Shown: piece by piece, positions 20,881 through 32,160 of the stretch
Layout of the letters: each line of letters starts with the position of its first letter
Position numbering within the stretch: position 1 is the stretch's first letter
Assembly (NCBI GenBank): GCA_963576475.1
Contig: OY754975.1
Location: forward strand, 23,647,454-23,711,453
Origin: Molanna angustata
Lineage: Eukaryota; Arthropoda; Insecta; Trichoptera; Molannidae
Direction: 5' to 3'
Length of the DNA stretch: 64,000 nucleotides
Notes under the pieces: model-generated
What the model was told of the DNA's origin: nothing
The model's database searches: none
Seen by the model: only the letters and a program-made list of their open reading frames with translations
Position numbers and translations under genes: made by a program

Positions 20881-21037
20881 ATTTATTTTAATTTTATTTT
20901 ATATTACTTCTCTGGCAACTAACGGGTAACGCACAAATCCAGACTGAAAATTCAATAAAAACTGTGTCTCCGCCGAATCGAACCCAGGACCTTTGGATCA
21001 GCAGTCAGATACCCAACCAACTGAGCTACTAAGGCCG
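20880..21037 (-). mobile_element. tRNA-derived SINE, family A, near full length
   Basis: The minus strand starts with CGGCCTTAGTAGCTCAGTTG (A box) and continues ATCTGACTGCTGATCC and GGTCCTGGGTTCGATTC (B box). The body has TTTTCAGTCTGGATTTGTG, and an A-rich tail reads AATAAAATTAAAATAA. The copy at 47850-48075 shares head, CAGTCTGGAT body and tail, which defines a family of about 160-220 bp. RNA polymerase III transcription from the internal boxes is inferred. Confidence 0.8.
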
Positions 21038-22679
21038 ATTTAGTGTTGCTAGCATCCTTGTCATAAGGCCAAGGACCAAGAAGAAGAATGCTACGGCGGT
21101 CATCTTAAAGATTATATATCAGACTTGTTTTTATTGAAAAAGTTTAATTTAGAAAACCTATTTTTTAAGACTCATTTATGTGTTAAACTGTTTATATTTC
21201 AATTATTTTTTTATTCGAAAACGCCGAAACATCCCAACTAGATAATTTAATTTTCCATAAAAAAACATTCACATCGTAGTAGTATATCACAAACTTTTTT
21301 ACAATTTTTGAAAAAATTAAACGATATCGTTTCATACAATTTGTATGGCAAAATACACAATATCTACGGGGAATCTAATTAGATATTAAATTTCTCTTCT
21401 AAAGGACTCTAAATAAATATTAATTGATACTAAATCTCGCTGTTTACATATCCTGCGTAGGTAAAAAAGACTTACCTCCACACTCTCCTATCCTGACATA
21501 TATGTTATATCTATAATTCAAAGTAAACTACTTTTTGATTATACGTGAATTTTATTATGCGCGATAGGCCTATTTCGCCTTGTTAGGGCATTTACTAGTT
21601 TGTATAATGGAATTCTACAAAATAAAAACTACGTCGATCATTACCCACTGACAAACAAGATATCTTAAAATATTCAATTATTTGGATTTAAGGGTTTATA
21701 ATTTGTACGTATTTATTTATTTTATTTATTTATTTTTATTTAATATACAGAGACACCAACAGAACACTGAACAACACAAACAAAAAAAACATGAAACAAA
21801 AAAATAGAATCTCCAGTGCTCCAATAACAGGTATCTCCCGCATGGCTATTGTGCATAGTTAGGTTGGTACAATCAATGTCTCCTGACCATTCAAATTATA
21901 AAAAAGACATTACTTTGCACAGTTAAAAGGAAAGTTTAAAATACACATATACATATATGTAGGAAAACAAAAAGAAAACAAAAGTTATTATTCAACTATA
22001 CAAACTATCGCTATTGGCAGTCGGATCTTATGTGTGATAAATGCAACTAGTATTATGGGAAGACTAATAAAGTGTTATGTAAAAAAATAATTAGCGCATA
22101 CACGTGTAGTACCTACGATGTAAGTAGATATTAAAAAAAACCGTTTAACGCTAGTTGAAATTCTTTGAAAAGTAACACGCCCAAGGACTTAAAGAATGTA
22201 AAGCTCATTTATCTATACAATTATCTGGGTTGGCATAGAGTCGTGTAGGTAGGCCGAGACTATTTCTATTCATAATACACACGACACGAAAAACAATCGG
22301 TAAATAACCCCGAAATTATGACCACCTCGTAAAAAGACCCTTTCTCACACCGAACGCAGATGATAATTTGCGATAATAATTAATGATGGCTTTTGAACTG
22401 GTGCCAAAAAAAGCTACCGCAGACACGTTGGACAGCCAACGATTCCTAATATCACCGAGCTATGAATAAGAAACACGAAATGTGAAGAGAAAAATGCGAT
22501 TTCGTGAAATGGCCGTTAATTTATTGGGTGAATAAATTGACATGTCATTATATTACTAAATGTTACCATTTCAAGTTCATAGCGACGATTGATTTACTTA
22601 CTAGTTGGAGGAATTTGAAATATTTCAACAATATTTTTAATCCATGTTTTTTAATCTCCACTATTAATGGAATAGTCAT
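21038..22679. other. No gene seen; LINE tail traces
   Basis: AAGGCCAAGGACCAAGAAGAAGAA at about 21068-21090 resembles an RTE-type tail. A TTTA run at about 21716-21745 (minus-strand AAAT tail) resembles family B tails. The rest is unrecognised. Confidence 0.4.
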
Positions 22680-23040
22680 GAATCCACTATATTTTAGCCG
22701 ATTTTGTAGTACAAGTATCATGTAGGGGGTGAATACTATGAATTTCGTCGTGATGATGAACCTATTTGTTATTACGATTTTGTTGCTGTTGGGCACTGCC
22801 TTCGAATAGTGCTTCCACTCTACTATTATCATCGTTTTCGTGTGTCCCGTAAGAGCTGGGTTTTCAAAAATACACCAGGAAAATTAACATCTCACGAAGT
22901 TCAGCAATGAGGTTCAACAACTATTCTGAATGCTGCATTTAGGTGAGACGAGACTGGTGTGTGGCCAACACGCATGTGTCATGCTTCCTTATATCGTAAG
23001 GTAATACACACCCGCACACCTGCCCCTGGTTACCCTACAT
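22680..23040 (+). repeat. Dispersed repeat related to 51560-51850
   Basis: The part at 22790-23040 shares GAATAGTGCTTCCA, GTCCCGTAAGAGC, TCAGCAATGAGGTTCA, ACGAGACTGGTGTGTG and a CCCGCACAC...GGTTAC end with 51560-51830. The left part (22690-22760) contains GTATCATGTAG...GAATTTCGTCGTGATG, a second motif that recurs at 26610-26660. No coding frame is seen. Confidence 0.7.
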
Positions 23041-23151
23041 TAAGGTACATACATGCCAGTGAGTATGAGTCTATTGTTGTTGACTGTTATCATAATTTCC
23101 AACATATTGCTGTATTGATGGAATGCTTTATTTGGCTCTGCAATTGCATAA

Positions 23152-23345
23152 TCATTATATATATATATATAATTCTTCCGTACATGTGTATGTCACTGAA
23201 CTCCTCCTAAATGGCTGAACTGATTTTGATTAAACTTTTTGTGTGTGTTTATGTGAGTCCCAGAATGGATTAGATTCACAAAAAGGAATTTAATCAAAGA
23301 ATAATAAAAATGGGAATCGTTATAAATATTTTTGGAATACGCATT
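23152..23345 (+). mobile_element. Helitron 5' end (same family as 6294)
   Basis: It starts TCATTATATATATA after host A and continues AATTCTTCCGTACATGTGTA, TGTCACTGAACTCCTCC and AATGGATTAGATTCACAAAA. This parallels the Helitron at 6294-6914. No CTAG 3' end was found downstream, so the copy is truncated or rearranged. Confidence 0.65.
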
Positions 23346-23493
23346 TTGAATAGTGGGAACATTGGCTTCCAATATGTCATAATATTGTGCAATGTTGGTT
23401 AAGACATTTAAAACTTGATGTATTTGTTTTCATATTTTTAATATTTTATGAAATTATTAAGCTGTTTCTATATTTTCTTATTATTGAGAGAGA

Positions 23494-23546
<53 letters not shown>

Positions 23547-24242
23547 GTTTTTGCGTGTATGACGTATGGCCTATACCTGATTTCTTTACTTTCATTTTCG
23601 TATGGTTTTATATCAGATTTTATAGTCGCGGTTCCAGCGCTCAGAGCCTCTTCACTGCCTTTGGTTTCACCACAATATGGAGACTACCACTATATTTTTT
23701 AAGCTGACAGTCTTGCACCACGTGTCTTAGTGACTGCTTTGTCAGTTAGGACAGTTAGGATTATCCCTTATTCCAAAATAATTGCATCAGCTTTCCTCTA
23801 TTGTCGCTCTGTTTTGCTGTACCCAAACTCTTTAAACCAGGTACTTGGTCTGTGGGGTCTGTTATTAGGTATTTATTTTGAGTATTTTCTGTGGCCCGTC
23901 TTTCTCTCCAGCTATCTTCCAAAACGATTCCATCTGCCACCACTGTCCATATGAAATATCTCAAAATCATGTTTTCATTGTTATCTAGGCTAGCATATTT
24001 TACATAATTTTTACAACATGTATGATAAAGTGAGTGTATATTATGAGTTTTTCGTGGTGCTTTTGTGTGTAAGACATGCTGTCAAAAAATGTGTCTTCTG
24101 TACCTACAGCCTAAACTATAAGTTTAATCGACTTCATATTGATATATTATATGTACAATGCATTGACTTAAAAATTCGTTATCCATAGACATAAATTCGC
24201 TATCCATAGACATCCATTCACTTCTTTAGTTCAAATATACAT
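23346..24242. other. (GA)n microsatellite at 23484-23544, otherwise no gene
   Basis: A GAGA run of about 60 bp lies at 23484-23544 and creates the Arg-Glu-rich open frames. At 24030-24130, GAGTTTTTCGTGGTGCTTTTG resembles the repeat motif at 26610. No gene is seen. Confidence 0.6.
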
Positions 24243-24455
24243 CATCATCATCAGCAGCAATGGCGCAACAGACCGGTGTGGGCCTTGGCCTTCTCAAGAA
24301 ATTGCCTCCATCCCGCCCTGTCGACAGCAAGTCTCCTACAATTTGTCTGTCCGATCGGTCTTATATCTCCCATCTCATCCTAGGTCTCCATCTGCTTCTT
24401 CTTCCTTCAGGGAAGGTGTCCAATACTTTTTTTGGGATCCGGCTAGCCTCCATAC
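24243..24455 (-). pseudogene. RTE-like LINE carboxyl end
   Basis: The minus strand reads ASRIPKKVLDTFPEGRRSRW, RPRMRWEI, then after a frameshift VDRAGWRQFLEKAKAHTGL. It ends in a TGATGATGATGAT tail (plus-strand ATCATCATCATCA at 24240). This is the same end module as at 9011-9592, from a diverged copy. The 112-residue plus-strand open frame here is a shadow. Confidence 0.75.
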
Positions 24456-25935
24456 ATAAATATTCATGTTATATTCATATTATTACAATTTTATCTTTTA
24501 TGAAAGGCAAAAATAAGCAAACGCCATTGACAATAACAAATTTAAACAAAATCACATCCATTTGTACTGAATTTTATTTTCTTCAAAGAATCCAGTAATT
24601 ACAGCCAGAAAAGCATGTTAGAAATATATTTTAATAAATTTATTCTCAACTAGGAATTGAACCCAGGACAGTGACGACAAAGAATGGAAAAAACTTGCCG
24701 ATAAATAATCAGTATGATACATATACTACAATTTGACATCTGTTTTATTGATAAATTAGTTTGAAGTGCCTACTTAAGATTGTATATAAGATTTATTAGA
24801 CATAAATTACTGTAAATTTTTTGGCACGTAAAACAAATACTTTGGCGTTGAAAGATCTTCATATTACATAATAATATCATAATAAATTTATGCAACTTAT
24901 TACTAGACTTGAATCATTATTTAGACTAATTGAATTCTACATCAAACGAAACATTATTTTATTTATATGAATAAATTTTTTTTTTAATTTCAATTCGTAT
25001 TCGAAAAGGAGAAAATAAATTCATGTGGAAAATAGAAATTTGACGCTTGGGTTTTTATCTAATCTTTAAGTGGCCACTGGTTAACTTCACCTTAAAATGG
25101 ATAGTAATTTGAATATCTAAAGAGTGATTTTCATGGGCTACAAGGTAATATATTTGGGGAAAAGATTCAAGAAGGAAGAGAATGTAACAAAGTAAAATTA
25201 ATAGAACAGCAGGTATGAAACGACGCATGAACGATGAATGAAGATTGATATGTATCTCAGTAGACTGGGTGGGTTTTTTCAACCGTAGTTATACCACTGG
25301 TTACGACAGAAATGGGTTTTTTCAACATTTAGCTGCGCATTTAGTCCGTAACTCTAGCCGAAAAAGGAACAAGCCAAAAACCGGTAGTTATAGTTAAATT
25401 TGACAGTTATGATAGTAATTTTTCGCTGGTTATTTTTGACCGTCTGTACGGGTAGATTACCTCAAATTTTGCTGTGCATTTCAAAACACAGCATAATATA
25501 TATTATGATAGTAATGCAAACGATGAGATAATAATGGAATACGTATTGAATAAAAAAAAGAAAAAAGTGTGGTTTGGGAAGACTGTGAATTTTTAGCGCG
25601 ATAACGCTTTTAAAAAGAAATAGTGATCTGTCTCTTTATATTATAATTACCGATGACATTCGCAAACATTCAAAATTCAAATTCGTTCACCATATTTCGG
25701 CAATTTTATGACAACCGCCATTTCTCGAAACTACAAAAACATAAATTATAGAAAACGAGACACTATATTACATATATTCTATCTTTTATATACATAGTGG
25801 TTTCGCCAATGTATTGATGAGGAGGTAAAGTGACGGTATGTATGTGACTGGATTGGATGTCAGTGGAATAAATTCAGCCTTCCCATATCCAGTTCCTATA
25901 CCTTTTTCCTACCCACTTACATTGTCCATCTTCAA
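24456..25935. other. No gene seen
   Basis: AT-rich DNA. AGGAATTGAACCCAGGACAG at 24650 is a lone reverse B-box-like sequence, perhaps a SINE scrap. A 75-residue minus-strand frame at 25055-25282 has no motif. Confidence 0.45.
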
Positions 25936-25939
25936 TAAT

Positions 25940-26192
25940 ATCGCCGCGCCGCTCAGTACAATACGCATTCATAATTAGTGTCAAATTGAACCTCGCATTA
26001 ATATCATATCCGCATCGCTCTAAACTCCATATAATTTCGCGTCGCACTTTACATAGTTAAAACATTTCATCCCGCTTATTTTACCCGTCTGTGCTTGTGT
26101 TGTGTACTCTATATATTTGTGTTTCGTCACCGCGTCATCGGGAGCTGAGAGGAGTGTTCCAGAGTCCTTCAGCCTTCCACATTCCCACAGGT
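25940..26192 (+). promoter_or_regulatory. Candidate start site and leader exon (weak)
   Basis: A GC-richer block begins CGCCGCGCCGCTCAGTACAA, which contains the arthropod initiator-like TCAGT. It ends TTCCCACAG|GTAGGATC, a good splice donor. The length of about 245 bp would suit a 5' untranslated exon. No open frame runs through it and no partner exon was seen, so the call rests on composition and two short motifs. A mobile-element fragment is the main alternative. Confidence 0.2.
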
Positions 26193-26426
26193 AGGATCTT
26201 TGTTTCACTTATTTCTGGTTTGAGTCATTTTGCATTCCGTTAATATTTGTCTCTTCCAAATATAGGTGAAACCACGCACCCAAACCACGCACCCATTAAA
26301 AAAAATCCCTCGCAACACAATAATATCAATTCAACAACAATCAATAAACTGTTTAAATTTCAATTGCGTGATTTTTTTTAAATTTGTATTTGTTAAATAC
26401 TTTTCTTTTAAAATTAATTATAATAA

Positions 26427-26519
26427 AACATTGAATTATATGTAATACGTACATAAAACATTGAATTATATGTAATACGTACATAAAACATTGAATTATA
26501 TGTAATACGTACATAAAAC
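26427..26519. repeat. Tandem repeat, 3 x 30 bp
   Basis: TTGAATTATATGTAATACGT recurs at 26431, 26461 and 26491 with no differences. It yields the repetitive minus-strand open frame at 26353-26565. Confidence 0.95.
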
Positions 26520-26589
26520 GCTTTTCTATTTTTACTTTCCACACTTTGGTATAGTGAAGAGTCATGATTTCCCAATTTTTAAGCGTATT

Positions 26590-27170
26590 TTTTTTTTACA
26601 TCATTTTTTTGACGGGTATCATGTAGAGAGTGCACACTATGAGTTTCGTCGTGACATGTTTGTATGTATGGCGTACGGCGTACGACAAACCACGTTCGGA
26701 TTATCCTTTTTGTGTCCTTTTTACAGCCCAAACTTCATATTTACATCATATGTGTAAAGTGCATAGACCTAAAGCTGATTAGTTTTCCATAGACAACTTC
26801 TAATTTCTTCTCTATGATTTCATCATTAACGTTGTTTTTTTGTATCCTCACTACATCCCAAACTATAAGTCCTATACATATGTAAAGTCCATAAACTTAG
26901 AGCTGATTAGTTTTCCATAGATATCCGTCAATTTCTTATATATGATTTTATCTGTACAAATTTTCAAAATGCTCTCACGCTCTGGAAATTCGAGTTTTTT
27001 TTATAAATATTGTCAAAATTTAAAGAAAAAAATCTAGGCTCTGCCATATCAATGTGAAATAAATTTCATATTCGTATGAAAAATGTATATAACAGAAATA
27101 AAATAGCTTCTGTATGGGAAAATTGAGTGATTAACTTCATATTGATATTGTATGTGTCTCTATAGACCAG
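26590..27170 (+). repeat. Dispersed non-coding repeat (TTTCGTCGTGACATG group)
   Basis: GTATCATGTAGAGAG followed by TATGAGTTTCGTCGTGAC recurs in diverged form at 22705, 24030, 27340 and 29650. The downstream motif AGCTGATTAGTTTTCCATAG appears twice here (26774 and 26901). The family is unnamed. Confidence 0.55.
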
Positions 27171-27315
27171 TGTATTTTTTACTCTCCACTTCTATCTTCC
27201 TCGAGGGGTAGGCAGGGAGAACCAAACACCGCATTCTTCTATCTTGATACATATACAACGCCTCATCAACATTGGTACACTGTATCATACATGCTCATCT
27301 TGCTAGTAATGCAAT
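27171..27315 (-). pseudogene. LINE family C end, minus-strand trace
   Basis: Plus-strand GGGGTAGGCAGGGAGAACCA, TCTATCTTGATACATAT and CATCAACATT...CATACATGCTC match the minus-strand end at 44740-44860. The coding frame is broken. Confidence 0.55.
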
Positions 27316-27849
27316 TTTACTAAAAAATTCTCAACATATACATATCATGTACTATGAGTTTTTTGACAGTGTTTTTGTGTGTATGGTGTATTGTGAAAAC
27401 TTTTGTCCTCTGGGAATCTTATATTTCTTTAATAATTAAATATAAATGTTCTTCATAAAAATGCATTTTGAGATTGTCAACCTTTTAAGAAGAAAAAATG
27501 AACACTTACTATGGTGTGGAGAGTTTAGTGTTGGCTACAACCCACTCGTTTTTTATTGTAAATACAAAGACAAGTGAAGTAAAAATCCATACACATTTAT
27601 TGTATACTTATCACTATTCTTTCTTATGCCACAATACATTATTTATATAGCATGTATGTAATATTGTTCATTATGTTCAATTATGGTACATTGTATTTGC
27701 AATAAACATAAATTATATCTTTTATGATTCATAAAGGCAAATTGATTCATACAAAGGGCTATGTTTTCCATACATAACACATAAACTTTTATTCTGTATT
27801 AGAATTTTATCTTGTAAACCACACGTTGTGAAACTGATACAGCCCCTTT
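27316..27849. other. Unassigned repeat traces, no gene
   Basis: GTGTGGAGAGTTTAGTGTTGG...CAACCCACTCGTTTT at 27513-27552 recurs in diverged form at 30110-30145 and, inverted, at 51370-51430. No gene is seen. Confidence 0.45.
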
Positions 27850-27985
27850 AAGAGGGCGACTGCTGCCAACGTATCTATTTTTTCAATTTGAAATTGCATC
27901 ATTACTACAAAACAAATCATATTAAAAAAAATAACCTAGTTATTTTGGATATTAATAAATAAAAGTACACCTTAACTTTTTAATT
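27850..27985 (+). repeat. Dispersed repeat, inverted partner of 12160-12302
   Basis: It carries CTGCTGCCAACGTATCTATT, TTGGATATTAATAAATAAAA and ACCTTAACTTTTT, matching the minus strand at 12160-12302. Confidence 0.68.
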
Positions 27986-28124
27986 ATGTATATTCTTATG
28001 GGAAAATAATATGAGGGTTATATGCATGTGGCGTGTAGATCAATAGGAGTACATGTACTAGATCTAATGCACACTAAACCACATACGTGTAAGTTCTGCT
28101 GGCTCACAAATTATCCCTATATAC

Positions 28125-28200
28125 CGGAATCGAACCGGGATATGTAATTCATAATTTGCCTTCTTTATTAACGAGCGTGTTCAACCAACAGTCCCATATA
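28125..28200 (-). mobile_element. tRNA-derived SINE head, unassigned
   Basis: The minus strand reads TATCCCGGTTCGATTCCGGT, an excellent B box, but the expected A box about 40 nt upstream is degenerate. It may be the 3' half of a tRNA-derived SINE. The anticodon arm cannot be folded. Confidence 0.4.
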
Positions 28201-28686
28201 ATTGATTATCGTGGATAACGATAATCCAAATTGATTAATGATAATTAAGTGATGCAAGTTGGTACATAAGACAGGTTAAGATTGAAAGAGTTAAGATGAC
28301 TTACGTATTTATTGTTGAGAACAAATTAAAAAGATTACAATTAACAACTACTGAATTTATATCTTATTAATAAAATTTACACTTATAAATCACGTGCCTA
28401 CGGGAAGTACGACACACAGTTGGGTATCAGAACGGAATGAATATTTTATTCAAAATGGCCGTATATATATACGTCCGCCAATTAGAGTTGGGCAATGACC
28501 ATCAATTAGAGTTGTGCGATGGCCATAGCCACAATAATAAGCATACCCCGATTTTTGACATTTATCTTAAATGTCTATATACTCAATTAATATATCTACA
28601 ACAAAAGTATGTATATTTTAATTATTAGACAATCTATACTTACTAACCCAGGCCATATAAACTGAAAAAATAAATTTTCTATGTAT
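28201..28686. other. No gene seen
   Basis: AT-rich DNA. CAATTAGAGTTGGGCAATG and CAATTAGAGTTGTGCGATG at about 28480 and 28502 form a short local duplication. Confidence 0.5.
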
Positions 28687-29410
28687 TCATTCACCCAAGA
28701 GGATCATTGAGGGACATCCGGGTGGAAGAAAGAAGGTCGGCAGACTCAGGCTGTGATGGGAGGATGAGGTTAATGATGAGATCGCGATACCACTTCCACG
28801 CCGGTGATGCTATAGAACTCATTGGTCCTTTTCACCCCCGGACGCAGCCGCAACGTCGGACAACACAAATATCCACTATCCATCGGGTTCAACCACTGCC
28901 ACCGAGAATCCAACCTCAAACGGCGGGGCAACCGCTCAAGATCGGCAGCCGGGGCAACCCCCTAGAACAACCGATCGAACGGAAGGGCTTGGCCCCCGCA
29001 CCCCTCGGTCCTCGTGTTGGCGTCCGAAAGCTTGGCGGGCTAACACCGGGGGGCATCCGACGCAATCATCACCTGTCAGATTTGACGTGACAATTGTCAA
29101 CACAGGATGTCTGACCCGACGTCTGCGCCGGCGGTGTGCCCTAGCCAAACAACATTCGCCACAGTTGACGAGTCACTGCCGAGCGAGACTACAGGCGTTC
29201 GTCCTGCTCTTCTCTAAGTACAGAATTGACGAGGGCACAACAGCGTCGGCCGCCCATCCCCGCCTTTACTGCCTAGGCCCTTAGAGCCGCAACCTAGGAT
29301 GAGGTAAAAAAGGATGCAGAACAATTACTGTAAGTAGCAGACTGGAGGACAGCAGCAGAAGACAGGAGGAGATGGAGGCGAGGATTGATTGAGGCCAAGG
29401 ATATGAGTGG
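28687..29410 (+). pseudogene. RTE-like LINE end, split by a GC-rich insert
   Basis: Left of the insert the frame reads RIIEGHPGGRKKVGRLRL, then a TGA, then WEDEV. Right of it, from 29306, the same frame continues KKDAEQLL, a stop, VADWRTAAEDRRRWRRGLIE and AKDM. The two parts align without a gap to the RTE end at 9411-9571 once the insert and one target copy are set aside. Two stops mark it as dead. The long open frames at 28707-29090 and 29087-29284 span the insert and are not LINE genes. Confidence 0.82.
28771..29295. mobile_element. Unidentified GC-rich 525-bp insertion, 10-bp TSD
   Basis: The decamer AGGATGAGGT flanks it at 28761-28770 and 29296-29305. The insert is clearly richer in G and C than anything else in the window, with blocks such as CGGCAGCCGGGGCAACCCCC and GACGTCTGCGCCGGCGG. 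It has no terminal inverted repeats and no TG...CA ends. Read on the minus strand its end is CATCATTA, which could be a short tail. Two plus-strand frames of 127 and 65 codons are open but unrecognised. It could be a 5'-truncated retroelement piece or a retroposed transcript. Confidence 0.75.
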
Positions 29411-30208
29411 GTGTGCATTACCTTGTATCATTGGCCTATATTTTATGTTATTCAAAATTTGAATTCGTTTAACAGTACACAATACAGTAAATAATACAGT
29501 AATTTCTCAATTTTACGTTTCGTAAAATGTTACGAATGTTACTTATGTTACGAAGCGAAGTTTTACACGATTTTACTCCTCCTTAACTCCTCACTAACCC
29601 AAGGGGGGAGTTGTGATTTCGCATTTTTTAAGGGTATTATCAACTAGTATCATGCTGAGACTGTATTCTGAAAGTTTCATCACAATGTATCTGTGTGTGA
29701 GTGCTATATGCTGCGTGCTTTATGCTTTGTACGGCGTGTTTATTTTACTTTATCGATTAAAGACTAAAATACTCATTCGATTATTTTCAAAGTTTGCATA
29801 TTTATATATCTGATACTTACTTAGGCCCCATTAGATTTTGAACGTTATCTGAATTGTACTTCTCTTTTTTTAACAATCATATATTTCAAAGTGACCCTAA
29901 GCTCAGTAAACTTAAAATTTGAAATTTTTATTTTCAAATTGGTAAATAAACACACCATTTTCATAAAATGACATTGAAGAATTATCAAGTTTTCATAATA
30001 AAACGTTTAAATAAAAAATAATTTAACAAACTCATTTCTTGAAAATGCTGAATATTTAATAGGTACCTATACAAAATTTGAATACTTTAAAGAATGACTT
30101 GTTAGTGAAAAGTTTAACGTTGTCCACAACCCTCTCGTTTTACATGGTAAATATAAGTCAAATTAAAATGGGATAAACCGAAATATAATTAATGAGTTGG
30201 CTTGTAAA
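29411..30208. other. No gene seen; old repeat traces
   Basis: Diverged copies of the 26.6-kb repeat motif (29640-29700) and of the CACAACCC...CTCGTTTTA motif (30128-30145) are visible. No gene is seen. Confidence 0.45.
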
Positions 30209-30237
30209 TCTAAAGTAATAAAGCAATCAAAATGTTA

Positions 30238-30276
<39 letters not shown>

Positions 30277-30590
30277 TGTGTGTGTGTGTTTGTCTCACGC
30301 CTTTTGAAAAACTAAGAGCATCTAAAAATCTAATTTATGTGCGAACGTGTACCAGTATACCTGATGCAGTGTCACGCTAAAAATAATGCGATAAAAATGC
30401 TGAATTTTAAAAATATTTCAATAATTATTTTTTTCATACAAAATTTTCCAAGTCGTATCTGTCAAAAAAGTGTACATTTTGCACGCAAATATCTGTTAGT
30501 TTAAAAGTTAGAAGTACGTATTTACACGAAAAAAATATATTTACAAGTATAACTTAGCGTTTAAGTGAAAAACATGGTGAATATTTTGTA

Positions 30591-30844
30591 TAATTATAAG
30601 GAACTGCCTCCCTGACCAGCCAGGATAGCATAGGATGTAGACCGATTTTTTAAACCTAACCTACAAAAGTTCGGTAAAAATAGGTTGGTTAGGTTTGTTT
30701 GTAGTTATAATTGCGACTGGCGTGAACCAGTTGCATTATATATTAAAAAAAGTAACTAAAATATTAAAATAAAACAACTAAATTGGTGTTGGTCAAATAA
30801 TTTTTAACCAGCCGGCTGGTCAGGGAGGCAGTACCTAATTATAA
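30591..30844. mobile_element. 236-bp MITE nested in Helitron unit 1, 9-bp TSD
   Basis: The element spans 30600-30835. TAATTATAA lies on both sides (30591-30599 and 30836-30844). Its ends are GGAACTGCCTCCCTGACCAG and the inverse of GGTACTGCCTCCCTGACCAG, giving terminal inverted repeats of about 22 bp. Unit 2 has a single TATAATTATAATG at about 33816-33824, the empty site. A 9-bp duplication fits Mutator-like elements by length, but the superfamily is not proven. The interior has AACCTAACC facing GGTTAGGTT and a GCGACTGGCGTGAACC piece related to the 8.7-10.0-kb element. Confidence 0.88.
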
Positions 30845-31424
30845 TGTATAACTTATTTTAAAAGTAAGCGTTTTCTACATAAACGCCGCCATTTTAATAT
30901 CTTTTCATACAATATTTCATTTTCCTACCGAATGAATATGTTCTTGAAAATAATAAACCTTTGAAATAAATGTAATTATGAAATAAGAAAATGAAACACA
31001 AGACATCACAGCAAGTTTTAAGACATATATTGTAAAAATGTGCTTATTATTAGTAAAGATATAGGGATAATAAAATTGCATAATTTGTAAATAATATTTG
31101 ATTTTTCTGACAATTTTCATTTTTATGGCATCGAACAAACCAATGTAGGTACCTACATATTCAAAAAAAGTCTCAAACCATTTGATATTTTTAACGTATT
31201 GGAATGGTTACTATGGTAACGGAAAGATTCTGATATTCAAATAAAATTTGTTGTGAATAGAATTTATTTAGAATATTGTTGTAGGTAGGTACCTACCTAT
31301 TACTATTTACTTACAAATCAACAATATACTGATTTCCTATCGGAAAATTGCATGCGATGTGCTCCTAAACCGTTTGTCCGATTACAATGAAACTTTGGTG
31401 AATTGTCGAGCGTGTGCCCGGGAT

Positions 31425-32160
31425 GGTTTCTGGATTTAAACTTTTTTCTTATTCTTCTTCTTCTTCGTGTATTTGGTCATTTTACCTATGAAGGGGGAGT
31501 ATCCTGGGAAAAGAAGGTCCGACTGTCCCTCCATCTCTTCGCAGGTCTTCCAGGACGGTTTGTGGATTTTAACTTTTTTCTTCTTCTTCTTCATCGTGTA
31601 TTTGGTTATTTTACCTATGAAGGTGGACTATCCTGGGAGAAGAAGGTCCCACTTTCCGACCATCTCTTCACAGGTTTCTGGGTTTAAACTTTTTTCTTTT
31701 TTTTCTTCATCGTGTATTTGGTCATATTACCTATGAAGATGAACTATCCTGGGAGATGAAGGTCCAATTTTCCTTCCATCTCTTCGCAAGTTTCTGGATT
31801 TAAACTATTTTCTTCTTCTTCTTCATCGTCTATTTAGTCATTTTACCTATGAAAGTGGACTACCCTGGGAGAAGAAGGTCCAATTTTCCTTCCATCTCTT
31901 CACAGGTTTCTGGATTTAAACTTTTTTTTCTTCTTCTTCTTCATCGTGCATTTGGTCATTTTACCTATGAAGGTGGACTATCCTGGGAGAAGAAGGTCCA
32001 ATTTTCCTTCATTATCTTCGCAGGTATCTGGATTTGAACTTTTTTCTTCTTCTTCTTCGTGTATTTAGTCATTTTACCTATGAAGGTGGAGTATCCTGGG
32101 AAAAGAAGGTCCTTTCATCTCTTCGCGTTTCTTCCAGGATGGTTTCTGGATTTAAACTTT
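31425..32160 (+). repeat. TTC-rich tandem array, about 117-bp unit, 6 copies
   Basis: Units run from GGATTTAAACTTTTTTCTTC through ATTTGGTCATTTTACCTATG and TATCCTGGGAGAAGAAGGTC to CCATCTCTTCGCAGG. They begin near 31433, 31564, 31681, 31797, 31912 and 32031. Several open frames here (31403-31687 and others) are repeat by-products. A matching array is in unit 2. Confidence 0.9.

Noticed and set aside
23387..23707. Arg-Glu-rich frames of 84-106 codons
   Set aside because: They arise from the (GA)n microsatellite at 23484-23544. The flanks show no domain.
28707..29090. 127-codon Arg/Pro-rich frame as a gene
   Set aside because: It starts out of frame in an RTE remnant and runs into the GC-rich insertion, so it is chimeric. 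No domain is recognisable.
30640..30695. Telomere-like CCTAA/TTAGG repeats
   Set aside because: AACCTAACC and GGTTAGGTT occur once each in inverted orientation inside a MITE. There is no tandem array.
30917..31138. 73-codon minus-strand frame in Helitron unit 1
   Set aside because: The same region in unit 2 is disrupted by substitutions and no motif is recognised. It is chance in an AT-rich element.
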